Below the pieces are notes generated by a model. The model did not search any database. It saw only the letters and a program-made list of their open reading frames with translations, and was not told the DNA's origin. A stretch of 7,404 nt of DNA from Pseudomonadota bacterium (lineage in GTDB: Bacteria; Desulfobacterota; Anaeroferrophillalia; Anaeroferrophillales; Tharpellaceae): positions 1 to 7,404 of the forward strand of contig WFRT01000134.1 in NCBI GenBank assembly GCA_015486445.1, written 5' to 3'. The translations under genes were made by a program, and so were the position numbers. Every line of letters begins with the position of its first letter. The stretch's first letter is position 1. Positions 1 to 5,845 of this stretch are shown in pieces.

Positions 1-136
1 CCAGGGCGTCGCTATCAACCACCGTAAAGCGAAAGATGCTGCTCTCCTCGTAGCCGATGCGGCGAAACTGGAGACCCGGCTCGCAGTTGTCTCCCAGCGA
101 TATGTAAGCGTCGAAAGCCTGGTTCCCTCTCTTCAT
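1..136 (-). CDS. DUF1796-like (putative papain-like cysteine peptidase) protein, N-terminus only
   Basis: The minus strand is open from an ATG at 136-134 to the window edge, giving 45 residues that begin MKRGNQAFDAYISLGDNC and continue EPGLQFRRIGYEESS. The segment SLGxNCxxxxQxRRxG resembles the start of DUF1796-type proteins, in which the cysteine is the proposed papain-like nucleophile. That function is predicted for the family and is not shown here. A weak GAGG lies 11 bases before the start. The gene begins 21 bases after the end of the broken gene at 158-664, so it may have been in the same transcription unit. Only the first part is visible and the family call rests on one short motif, so it is tentative. 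Confidence 0.5.
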   Translation of the reverse strand, partial: MKRGNQAFDAYISLGDNCEPGLQFRRIGYEESSIFRFTVVDSDAL

Positions 137-396
137 GCTGTTTAAGACCTCAGTATTTTAAAAATCGCACTCGCGGCGGTTTCTCAGTTTGTGGAGCAGG
201 AGATTGTCGTGGATGAGCTGGAGATTGCGGGCCTCAAAGACAGAAATGTCGCCCAGGATCCGCTTGCGGGTAAAATCTTCCACCATCTGTTCGATGACCG
301 AAGAAATCAGCTTTCCCCGGTCGATCCTGGTCTTGTTTACGGCAAAACGATTGGCCAGGGAGAGCAGAACGGGGCTTTGATTGAGGTTTAAGAGAA

Positions 397-417
397 AATC
401 GATGGTAACTATTCAGC
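397..417 (+). repeat. Left target duplication and terminal inverted repeat of the MITE
   Basis: The direct repeat AATCGATG occupies 397-404 and the terminal repeat GTAACTATTCAGC occupies 405-417. Because ATCGAT is its own complement, the inverted repeat appears to continue outward to 398. The direct repeat of exactly eight bases shows that this outer part is target sequence and not element. Confidence 0.8.
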
Positions 418-639
418 CGCATACGGGGTCGGGCGCGGCTTTTCTTCGCTAGGCGTTAAGATCTCTGTTTTTCCAGCGCTCACTACGCCCGCATTGCAAA
501 ACTCGCTACGCTCAGACAGTTGCAATGCTTATGGGCTCCCGCTCGCTGGGAAAAACAACGAAATCTTTCCGAAACCGCTCCGAAAACCACCCCCGCCCCC
601 TCCTGAAAGAGGGGAGATAGAATTTAGCTGAATGGTTAC
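405..639. mobile_element. 235-bp MITE with IS66-type ends
   Basis: The left end GTAACTATTCAGC (405-417) is the inverted complement of the right end GCTGAATGGTTAC (627-639), with one mismatch in 13. Directly outside lies an exact 8-bp direct repeat, AATCGATG, at 397-404 and 640-647. The element is too short for a transposase and has no credible ORF. Ends starting GTAA together with 8-bp target duplications are characteristic of the IS66 family, so I infer that an IS66 transposase acting in trans moved it. The interior is largely self-complementary, as is usual for miniature inverted-repeat elements. It sits inside a small gene, which makes the insertion boundary easy to verify. Confidence 0.85.
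458..567. repeat. Nested inverted repeat (foldback) inside the MITE
   Basis: Three pairs of arms are nested: AAGAT 458-462 with ATCTT 563-567; TTTTTCCAGCG 468-478 with CGCTGGGAAAAA 544-555, which carries one bulged G; and GCATTGCAA 491-499 with TTGCAATGC 520-528 around a 20-base loop. The region could form a long interrupted hairpin as single-stranded DNA or RNA. A separate small stem, CCCCTC/GAGGGG, lies near 596-614. I infer no function beyond that of a foldback element. Confidence 0.7.
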
Positions 640-647
640 AATCGATG
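627..647 (-). repeat. Right terminal inverted repeat and target duplication of the MITE
   Basis: The terminal repeat GCTGAATGGTTAC occupies 627-639, and the second copy of AATCGATG occupies 640-647. Read on the minus strand the end is GTAACCATTCAGC, which differs from the left end only at the sixth base. Confidence 0.8.
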
Positions 648-670
648 CCGCGTTCAAGGTTCATCGGGCT

Positions 671-1696
671 TTAAATCAACTGGTAGCGCTCGCGCAGGGA
701 GTGGGAAAGTTCACGCAGGGAAGCGAAGGCCAGGTTGACGGTGTGCTGCTTGTCGGGGTTGACCAGGCAGCAGGTAGCCGGAGACAGGAGGCTGTGCGAA
801 AGCAGCAGTTCCCGGTCGAGACCCTCGTCGTACAGGCCCTGCCAGGTGCTTTCCAGGAGCGCGGTCAGAGTTGCGTGGGTTTCTTTTTGAAACGGCTCGA
901 TGTTGGTGGGAACGATTCCCCAGACGATGACTCCGCCCCGCTCAATGAAGTTGATGATCGCTTTTTTGTAAAGCGGCAGGACCTTGGCGTTGGTGTAGAG
1001 GTCGATCGAGACGATCTCCATGTCGAAACCGAGCAGAAAATCCCAGTCGGGATTGCCGCAGAGGTGGATGCCGCGGGGACGGTCGATCATCGAAAAAAAG
1101 TTTTCAATGTCGGATTTGGCGAGGACATCGTCGTAACCCGAAAGGGCGCTGAAAATGAACTGCATGCCGGGTTCGTCGATGAACATGAAGGCGTTGTCGT
1201 TCTTTTCCTTGAGCCGGGCCAGCTGGACGTTGATGCGCTTGGCCATGAATTCGTAGAGGAAAGGCCGGACCATGTCGTCGAAGAGGATCGGCCGGTCGTT
1301 TTCGTCCTTGACGTAGAAACCGAAACTGACCGGACCCTCGAGCTGCCCGCGGATCGCCGGCCGGTCCTGCAGGTCGAATTCGAGAAAACGATGGTAGACG
1401 GCCGAATACTGGGGGCTGACGTCGAAATACTCGGGTTCTTCGAAGTGCATCAGGGCTTCCTCGAGTTCGGCCATGAACTTCTCCGAGGTAAAGCGCAGGG
1501 TCTTTTTTTCAAGGTCGAGAATGATGCCGGGAAAGTGTTCCGCCGCCTGGACGTACATGTCTTCGTAGTAGCTGTAGATGGGCAGCTGGGGCCAGAAGGG
1601 AATGTCGAGCGAAAGCGCCAGGTTGATCGCCTCCTCGACGTCGGTATGGGGCATCACCCCCATTGCCGTGGTCATCAGATTGCCGGGCAGACTCAT
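671..1696 (-). CDS. Short MetE-like (cobalamin-independent methionine synthase / UROD fold) methyltransferase
   Basis: The 341-residue product resembles the C-terminal catalytic barrel of MetE without the N-terminal half, the size of the short 'core' MetE-like proteins of archaea and some bacteria. Visible marks are FIDEPG at 172-177, HLCGN at 211-215 (candidate zinc ligands His211 and Cys213), VWGIVPT at 258-264, and the late SPATCC at 305-310 supplying the final cysteine ligand. At the position aligned with the MetE glutamate ligand it reads VSID (Asp232). The likely role is methyl transfer to a thiol, possibly homocysteine, using a corrinoid or other methyl donor; the substrate cannot be read from sequence. 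Its ATG overlaps the acpS stop as ATGA, with GAGAGGA before it, so it is probably translationally coupled in the pdxJ-acpS operon. A UROD-related methyltransferase with another substrate is the main alternative. Confidence 0.75.
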   Translation of the reverse strand: MSLPGNLMTTAMGVMPHTDVEEAINLALSLDIPFWPQLPIYSYYEDMYVQAAEHFPGIILDLEKKTLRFTSEKFMAELEEALMHFEEPEYFDVSPQYSAVYHRFLEFDLQDRPAIRGQLEGPVSFGFYVKDENDRPILFDDMVRPFLYEFMAKRINVQLARLKEKNDNAFMFIDEPGMQFIFSALSGYDDVLAKSDIENFFSMIDRPRGIHLCGNPDWDFLLGFDMEIVSIDLYTNAKVLPLYKKAIINFIERGGVIVWGIVPTNIEPFQKETHATLTALLESTWQGLYDEGLDRELLLSHSLLSPATCCLVNPDKQHTVNLAFASLRELSHSLRERYQLI

Positions 1697-2088
1697 AATT
1701 TATTATCCTCTCTCTTTTCCAGGACCACGAAAGCCAGCGCGAATTCCCGCTCGTGGGTCAGGGAAAGCCAGGCTTGGGTTTGATTTTGTCGGCAAAGCTC
1801 CAGGGCCCGGCCTCTCAAGATTAGTTCGGGGCGCCCCAGGGCGTCGTTGACGGTTTCGATGTCCTGCCAATTGATGCCGTCGCGAAAACCCGAACCCAGG
1901 GCCTTGACAAAGGCTTCCTTGGCGGCGAAACGGGCCGCAAAATGGAGGGCCGGCCGGGCCTTAGTCTCAGCGTATGCGATTTCTGTCGGGGTGAAAATCC
2001 GCTCGATAAAGTGTTGGCCGGAGGTTTCAATCAGGTGTTCGATGCGGCTGACTTTGACGATGTCGCTTCCGATTCCGGTAATGCTCAT
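1693..2088 (-). CDS. acpS: Holo-[acyl-carrier-protein] synthase AcpS
   Basis: The enzyme transfers 4'-phosphopantetheine from CoA to the conserved serine of apo-ACP, activating it for fatty-acid synthesis in the cytoplasm. At 131 residues it is of normal length. It opens with GIGSDIVKVSRIE, containing the magnesium ligand Asp9. RIFTPTEIAY lies at 30-39, the signature FAAKEAFVKALG at 54-65 includes the second ligand Glu58, and it ends with SLTHEREFALAFVV, containing His112. The start overlaps the pdxJ stop as ATGA, and its own stop overlaps the next gene the same way. The pdxJ-acpS pairing is common in proteobacteria. Confidence 0.96.
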   Translation of the reverse strand: MSITGIGSDIVKVSRIEHLIETSGQHFIERIFTPTEIAYAETKARPALHFAARFAAKEAFVKALGSGFRDGINWQDIETVNDALGRPELILRGRALELCRQNQTQAWLSLTHEREFALAFVVLEKREDNKL

Positions 2089-2798
2089 GGCAGCCGGCTT
2101 TTCATCTCCGCCACCGCCCGTTCCAGGCCGACGTAGACGGCCCGGGCGATAATCGCATGGCCGATGTTGAGTTCCCGGATTTCCGGCAGGCGGGCGATCG
2201 GGCCGACGTTGCGATAGTTGAGCCCGTGTCCGGCATTGACCTTGAGGTTGCAGTTGGCGGCACAGATGCTGGCCTGTTCGATCAGGGCGAACTCTTCTTT
2301 CATCTGCCGATCATCGGCGGCGTCGCAGTAGCGGCCGGTGTGGATTTCGATGAATTCGGCACCAACCGCGGCCGCGGCCTCGATCTGTTCGGGATCGGGA
2401 TCAATGAACAGGCTGACCACGATCCCGGCTTCCTGGAAACGCCGAATCACCGGCTCCAGGCGGTTGTGGCCGGCGATTACGTCCAGCCCCCCCTCGGTGG
2501 TCAGTTCCTCGCGTTTTTCCGGTACGAAGGTGGCGGAATGGGGCTTGATTTCAAGGGCGAAATCGAGAATCTCCGGGGCCATGGCGAGCTCGAGGTTGAG
2601 GGGAACCTTGATGGTTTCCTTGAGCAGCCGGACGTCGCGCTCGCGGATGTGACGCCGGTCTTCACGCAGATGGACCGTAATGCCGTCGGCCCCGCCGAGT
2701 TCGGCCAATACCGCGGCGGCCACCGGGTCGGGTTCGGTGATGCCCCGGGCCTCGCGGACCGTGGCGACATGATCGACATTGACACCCAGTTTTACCAT
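2085..2798 (-). CDS. pdxJ: Pyridoxine 5'-phosphate synthase PdxJ
   Basis: The enzyme condenses 1-deoxy-D-xylulose 5-phosphate with 3-amino-2-oxopropyl phosphate to form pyridoxine 5'-phosphate, the ring-closing step of the DXP-dependent vitamin B6 pathway. The 237 residues match the family length. Diagnostic segments are LGVNVDHVATVREAR (4-18), VHLREDRRHI with the catalytic His43, NLELAM with Glu70, FVPEKREELTTEGGLD (91-106), IHTGRYCDA (152-160) and NAGHGLNY with His191. An AGGAAA ribosome binding site lies about eight bases before the ATG. It is the first gene of the tightly overlapped pdxJ-acpS-metE-like unit and is separated from the membrane-protein gene upstream by 100 bases. Confidence 0.97.
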   Translation of the reverse strand: MVKLGVNVDHVATVREARGITEPDPVAAAVLAELGGADGITVHLREDRRHIRERDVRLLKETIKVPLNLELAMAPEILDFALEIKPHSATFVPEKREELTTEGGLDVIAGHNRLEPVIRRFQEAGIVVSLFIDPDPEQIEAAAAVGAEFIEIHTGRYCDAADDRQMKEEFALIEQASICAANCNLKVNAGHGLNYRNVGPIARLPEIRELNIGHAIIARAVYVGLERAVAEMKSRLP

Positions 2799-2827
2799 GG
2801 CGTTTTCCTGCTTTCAGTTGGTGGTTG

Positions 2828-2853
2828 CCGGATCGGCCAGGGCGCCGATCCGG
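2828..2853. other. Perfect 10-bp hairpin in the pdxJ leader region
   Basis: CCGGATCGGC (2828-2837) pairs perfectly with GCCGATCCGG (2844-2853) around a six-base loop. No T-run follows on either strand, so it is not a standard intrinsic terminator. It lies about 30 bases upstream of the pdxJ start, where it could stabilise an mRNA end, bind a protein, or be a decayed repeat. Confidence 0.6.
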
Positions 2854-2879
2854 GATCATGCCTGTCCTGTTAGCACATC

Positions 2880-2900
2880 AAAAGGCTTTTTTACAAGCCT
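2880..2900 (-). terminator. Weak intrinsic terminator after the sigma operon
   Basis: On the minus strand AGGCTT (2900-2895) and AAGCCT (2888-2883) form a six-base stem with a six-base loop, followed by a short T-run. It begins on the stop codon of the 68-residue membrane protein. The stem is short and the T-run is only about four bases, so termination may be partial and some transcripts may read into pdxJ. Confidence 0.4.
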
Positions 2901-3105
2901 ACAAGCCAAGGAAGGGCAGGAGCTTGATCACCAGGAGCAGGACCAGGGCGATGACGGCCAGGCCGACGATAATTTTCAGGACGAAGGCGCCGATCTTGAA
3001 AGCGACGTAGAGGACGATCGCAATCGCGATGATGCCGACGACGGTCTGCCAGTCAAACTGCAGGTTGGCCAGGAAGTTGTTGAGATCGTTGTAATAATCA
3101 TTCAT
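2899..3105 (-). CDS. Small hydrophobic membrane protein, unrecognised
   Basis: The 68-residue product begins with a polar stretch, MNDYYNDLNNFLANLQFDW. Almost all of the rest is hydrophobic, with probable membrane helices at about 20-40 and 45-63. A lysine near residue 37 (AFKIG) separates them and another lies near 61 (VIKLL), which would favour a hairpin with both ends on one side. A GGAAA-type ribosome binding site lies about ten bases upstream. It starts 27 bases after the Lon-like gene and is probably the last gene of the sigma operon. I know of no family to assign. A partner or regulator of the membrane protease, or an unrelated membrane-stress peptide, are both possible; there is no direct evidence for either. 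Confidence 0.75.
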   Translation of the reverse strand: MNDYYNDLNNFLANLQFDWQTVVGIIAIAIVLYVAFKIGAFVLKIIVGLAVIALVLLLVIKLLPFLGL

Positions 3106-3132
3106 ATTCCGGTTTCCTTCGGGGGTTGTTGT

Positions 3133-4434
3133 TTATTCAAAACCGCGGTTTTTCGTTGCGGCCGGAACCGGGAGGGCGCCCGCTTTGGCCGGCGCCCGGC
3201 CGCTGAGTTGAGCGGTTATACCCTCGACCATCAGGGCGGCGGTGCGGCCCAGCTGCTTTTCCATCGCTCCGTAGCCACTTACGGTTACCGGGCTGAGCCG
3301 CAGTTTCAGGGGCGGCCCCTGGTCGGTCTGGACCTGGCCGGTAAAAGCCGTGGTGACGGTGGATTTGAGCTGCTGGCTTTCCGGGTTCCAGCGTTCGCGA
3401 ATCTCCAGCAGTTCAACCCGTCCTTTGACACTGCGAACCTTTTTTCGGAGTTTTTCATCGCCATCGAACCGGGCCTTGAGCCGGGCCTCGGTCCGGCGGG
3501 CCAGGCGTTCGGCCAGGCCGGAAGTGCCGGAAAGGGTGATTTCAGGAAGGGTTTTTCGCTGGCTGTCATTGCCGGCTGCGGCAGCCACCGTGGGTTTGTT
3601 TTTGCCGTTGTCTACCGCCTGGGCCGCGGTCGCGGGCGAGGGCTGGCTGGCCTTGGTTTTTTCCCGGCCCGGCGAGTCCTTTACCGGCAACGGCACAGAT
3701 TTGCCCGCCGGGGCTGCCGGGCCCATCTTTTCCCGGGCCTGGTAGATGACGGCGGCGGCGAGCCCGGCACTTAAGATGATGGCCAGAATCACGAACTTGA
3801 TGAAATGGCGCCGGTCGACAGCTTCGACCGCGGCGGCGATCTCTTCGGCCTGGGAAAATTCCGGAATCAGGATGGCCATGGCTTCGGCCACGCTGGCGAC
3901 CGGGCGGGCCTTGATATTGTGTTCGGCAAAGGCTTTTTCCAGTTCCGGATCGATCTCCGCGGCGTTGGCCCGGGGATAGAAAAACCAGCCCCCCTCGGGC
4001 AGCAGTTCGATGGCGGCCCGGGCCTTGGCCTCGATGCCGGAGATTTTGTTCAGGGGACCGCCGGCGCTGCCCGAGGCAATCTCGCCGGTGGCTGCTACCG
4101 GTTCGGGATCGGGTTCGGGCCAGAGTTTGCGGGCCAGGGCCAGGGCCAGGGCCAGTCCGCCGCTCTGGCCGGCAACCCCGGTGCCGCCGTCGAGGCCGGG
4201 CCGCTCGTAACCGACCACGGTCGGGGAGGGCGGCAGGCCGTGTTCATGGGCCGCCGCGTATACCGCCTCCGCGGCCCGGCTCGCGGAGCGGGCGAGGTCG
4301 GCCCCGACTTCGCTGACCATGTAGGCCTCAATTGGCCGGTTGCGGTCCGGGGCGGGATCGTAGAGGGAAAGTTCAACCTTGATCGAGTTGCCGCTGGCAA
4401 ACAGGATCCAGGTGGGAGGGGAAGAGTTTTTCAC
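3133..4434 (-). CDS. Membrane-anchored Lon-like (peptidase S16 fold) protein with an extracytoplasmic domain
   Basis: The 433-residue product starts at GTG, with AAAGGCGG about eight bases upstream. Residues 8-190 resemble the proteolytic domain of Lon: GQSGGLALALALA at 89-101 places a serine (Ser91) where Lon has its nucleophile in GPSAG, and AATGEI followed by GGPLNKISGIEAKARAA places Lys137 where Lon has the dyad lysine. There is no AAA+ ATPase module. One membrane helix follows at about 212-231, preceded by RRHFIK, so the protease domain should face the cytoplasm. Then comes a low-complexity Ala/Pro/Lys linker (about 235-295) and a second domain (about 296-412) rich in charged helix and beta segments, predicted to be outside and not recognised. 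It lies between the putative anti-sigma factor and a small membrane protein. A role in degrading the anti-sigma factor in response to an envelope signal is inference. Catalytic activity is suggested by the dyad but not proven. Confidence 0.75.
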   Translation of the reverse strand: MKNSSPPTWILFASGNSIKVELSLYDPAPDRNRPIEAYMVSEVGADLARSASRAAEAVYAAAHEHGLPPSPTVVGYERPGLDGGTGVAGQSGGLALALALARKLWPEPDPEPVAATGEIASGSAGGPLNKISGIEAKARAAIELLPEGGWFFYPRANAAEIDPELEKAFAEHNIKARPVASVAEAMAILIPEFSQAEEIAAAVEAVDRRHFIKFVILAIILSAGLAAAVIYQAREKMGPAAPAGKSVPLPVKDSPGREKTKASQPSPATAAQAVDNGKNKPTVAAAAGNDSQRKTLPEITLSGTSGLAERLARRTEARLKARFDGDEKLRKKVRSVKGRVELLEIRERWNPESQQLKSTVTTAFTGQVQTDQGPPLKLRLSPVTVSGYGAMEKQLGRTAALMVEGITAQLSGRAPAKAGALPVPAATKNRGFE

Positions 4435-4465
4435 GTTAGCCGCCTTTGTAAAAATTCTTCGAGTT

Positions 4466-5050
4466 TCAGGATGGCGCCGCCGTTTTTCTGACTACCGTCC
4501 AGACGCTGAGATCGAGTTCATCAAGACGGTTGCAGAGCCGGGCCAGACGGTTGTCTTCCAGGGGGCCTTCCAGGATCTGCCGACCGTTCCGGTCGAAGAC
4601 GACGACGGTTTCGGAATCGCTCTCCCGGTCGCGGCGGCTGAGCACCAGCATGCCCCGGTTGCGGTTTTCACGATTCGGCAGGATTTCCAGCCGCCAGCTG
4701 CCGCAGCTGCTCTCCAGGGTGCGGGCCCCGGAAGCCGAATCCCTGCTGGCCGCGGCCTCGAGAAAACCGACGGCACATTCACTTCCACACTCTTCTAAAT
4801 CTTCCGCATTTTCCTCTTGGTCGAGTTCTCCGGCCACGGCGAAAGCCCGGCGCCAGGCCGCCCAGTCCGTCATGCAGGCCGGACACCGGTGCAGGTGCTC
4901 GAGTTCCTCGGGCGCGGCCTCAGCCAGGCCGCCGGGGCTTGCCAGCCGGACCAGGTCGGGTTCGGCCAGGTGGGGGCCCGGGGGCGGAGCGGCCGGGGTT
5001 TCACGCCAGGCGTCAAAAACCTCATCCAGGTGGTTGTCTTTGCTGGTCAT
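4466..5050 (-). CDS. Putative zinc-binding anti-sigma factor (zf-HC2-like), soluble
   Basis: The 194-residue product starts MTSKDNHLDEVFDAW. I chose the ATG at 5050 because AAGGTG precedes it by seven bases; an upstream in-frame ATG at 5164 would overlap the sigma gene and lacks such a site. Residues 27-60 hold His27 and HLHRCPAC (His52, Cys56, Cys59), the HxxxCxxC pattern of zinc-binding anti-sigma factors. An acidic, cysteine-containing middle (about 75-110) follows, then a C-terminal part with beta-rich character (SWRLEILPNRENRNRG, ETVVVFDRNGRQILEG). No membrane helix is present, so it should act in the cytoplasm. It lies 31 bases after the sigma gene and 31 bases before the Lon-like gene. 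Pairing with the adjacent sigma factor is inferred from position and motif. A redox- or zinc-responsive role is possible given the cysteines. Confidence 0.72.
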   Translation of the reverse strand: MTSKDNHLDEVFDAWRETPAAPPPGPHLAEPDLVRLASPGGLAEAAPEELEHLHRCPACMTDWAAWRRAFAVAGELDQEENAEDLEECGSECAVGFLEAAASRDSASGARTLESSCGSWRLEILPNRENRNRGMLVLSRRDRESDSETVVVFDRNGRQILEGPLEDNRLARLCNRLDELDLSVWTVVRKTAAPS

Positions 5051-5081
5051 GGTTGTCACCTTTATTTTTCCGACATTTTTT

Positions 5082-5825
5082 TCAGATGCCCTGCCAGCCG
5101 CTCTGCTCGAGGCATTTCCGAAGCTGCAGGAGAGCGGCCTGTTCCCGTTTGCGAATGGTTTCAATCGAGCAGTTGAAGGCTTCGGCCAACTCCCGCAGGG
5201 TTACGTTTTCTAACCGGCGGGCCTTGACGATGACCTGGTCCCTGGGGTCGGAAAGCTTGTCGAGACAGCCTTCCAGCAGGCTTGAGAGCTCCTTTTTGAG
5301 CAGCTGCTCCCGGGGATCGTTGTCCGGACTCTGGTCTTTTAAGACAACGCCGGCAACCCCCTCGGATGCGTCGTTCGCATGTCCATCTCCATCGTCGATT
5401 CCGACCAGGCTTGGAATCATGCTTTTGAGCCGGCTGATTTCCTCAATCGGCCAGTCCAGCACCCGGGCCAGGTCTTCATCACCGGTTGATTCTCCCTGCT
5501 GTTCGAGCTGGCGCCTGGCCTCCTCGAGCCGGCGCACCTTTCTCTGGACCTCGTGCGGCAGTCTGACCATCGGCGCCTTGCGCAGATGGTCAAGCATCTC
5601 TCCCTCGATCCGGTAGGCTGCGAAAACCGGCCACGGCGCCCCGTTTTCCTCGCGGAACTTCTTGCGGGCGTCGAGCAGGCCGATGATCCCGTAGTGAAAA
5701 AGTTCCTCGCGGGTCAGGGCCCGGCCGTCGCGCCCGGCCGGGGTGTAGCGGTTGTAGACCCGGCGGGTGATACGCTGAACCAGTTCCCGGTCCTTGCGGG
5801 TCAGCAGGTAAGCTACCTCAGCCAT
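5082..5825 (-). CDS. RNA polymerase sigma factor, FliA/WhiG-like (group 3 sigma-70)
   Basis: The 247-residue size is typical of FliA-class factors. Region 2 spans about 12-90, including EELFHYGIIGLLDARKKF and AAYRIEGEMLDHLRK, the core-binding and -10 recognition segment. Region 3 (about 91-135) contains QRKVRRLEEARRQLE and EDLARVLDWPIEEI. A variable acidic linker follows (about 140-175). Region 4 (about 184-238) has LDKLSDPRDQVIVKARRLEN and the helix-turn-helix TLRELAEAFNCSIETIRKRE, which would read the -35. No flagellar or chemotaxis gene is nearby, so it is probably not the flagellar sigma-28 itself but a relative. It heads the four-gene operon, and a FliA-like promoter motif lies about 20 bases before its start, suggesting autoregulation. 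AAGG lies just upstream of the ATG. Confidence 0.9.
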   Translation of the reverse strand: MAEVAYLLTRKDRELVQRITRRVYNRYTPAGRDGRALTREELFHYGIIGLLDARKKFREENGAPWPVFAAYRIEGEMLDHLRKAPMVRLPHEVQRKVRRLEEARRQLEQQGESTGDEDLARVLDWPIEEISRLKSMIPSLVGIDDGDGHANDASEGVAGVVLKDQSPDNDPREQLLKKELSSLLEGCLDKLSDPRDQVIVKARRLENVTLRELAEAFNCSIETIRKREQAALLQLRKCLEQSGWQGI

Positions 5826-5845
5826 CAGACCTTGCTCTTGGAGGG

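Larger units (their letters stand above)
158..664 (-). pseudogene. Small gene of unknown function interrupted by a MITE
   Basis: Two in-frame pieces flank the element at 405-639. The upstream piece starts at ATG 664-662 and reads MNLERGID up to the insertion. The downstream piece reads IDFLLNLNQSPVLLSLANRF and continues through KTRIDRGKLISSVIEQMVED to a TAA at 160-158. Removing the element and one copy of the 8-bp target duplication (243 bp, a multiple of three) joins them into one 87-residue frame. As it stands, translation from the ATG enters the element and meets a TGA about 50 codons in. The downstream piece has an in-frame TGA at 415-413 and no good start of its own. The ATG lies seven bases past the stop of the MetE-like gene, so it was probably the next gene in that operon. 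The product looks helical and cytoplasmic, and I do not recognise it. The ribosome binding site is weak, so the start is uncertain. Confidence 0.65.

Noticed and set aside
191..391. Short plus-strand frame of 66 codons
   Set aside because: It is antisense to the downstream half of the broken gene, whose minus-strand product looks far more protein-like and joins in frame across the element.
398..646. Reading the MITE as having 20-bp ends including ATCGAT
   Set aside because: ATCGAT is self-complementary, so it mimics an inverted repeat. The exact 8-bp direct repeat AATCGATG and the restored reading frame show that it is duplicated target.
632..1783. A long plus-strand open frame of 383 codons opposite the MetE-like gene
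   Set aside because: It is the antisense shadow of a gene with clear family motifs, overlaps acpS as well, and its product is compositionally odd (rich in Val, Asp, Gly) with no recognisable domain.
2779..3774. A plus-strand open frame of 331 codons
   Set aside because: It covers the opposite strand of three separate features, including the small membrane protein and the Lon-like gene. GC-rich codon bias on the minus strand produces such frames.
4466..5164. A longer anti-sigma start at 5164
   Set aside because: It would overlap the sigma gene by about 80 bases and lacks a ribosome binding site, whereas the ATG at 5050 has AAGGTG at proper spacing and leaves a normal 31-base gap.
5082..5825. 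Calling the sigma gene fliA itself
   Set aside because: No flagellar, motility or flgM gene is in the window, and the neighbours are envelope and proteolysis genes. Only class-level similarity can be supported.
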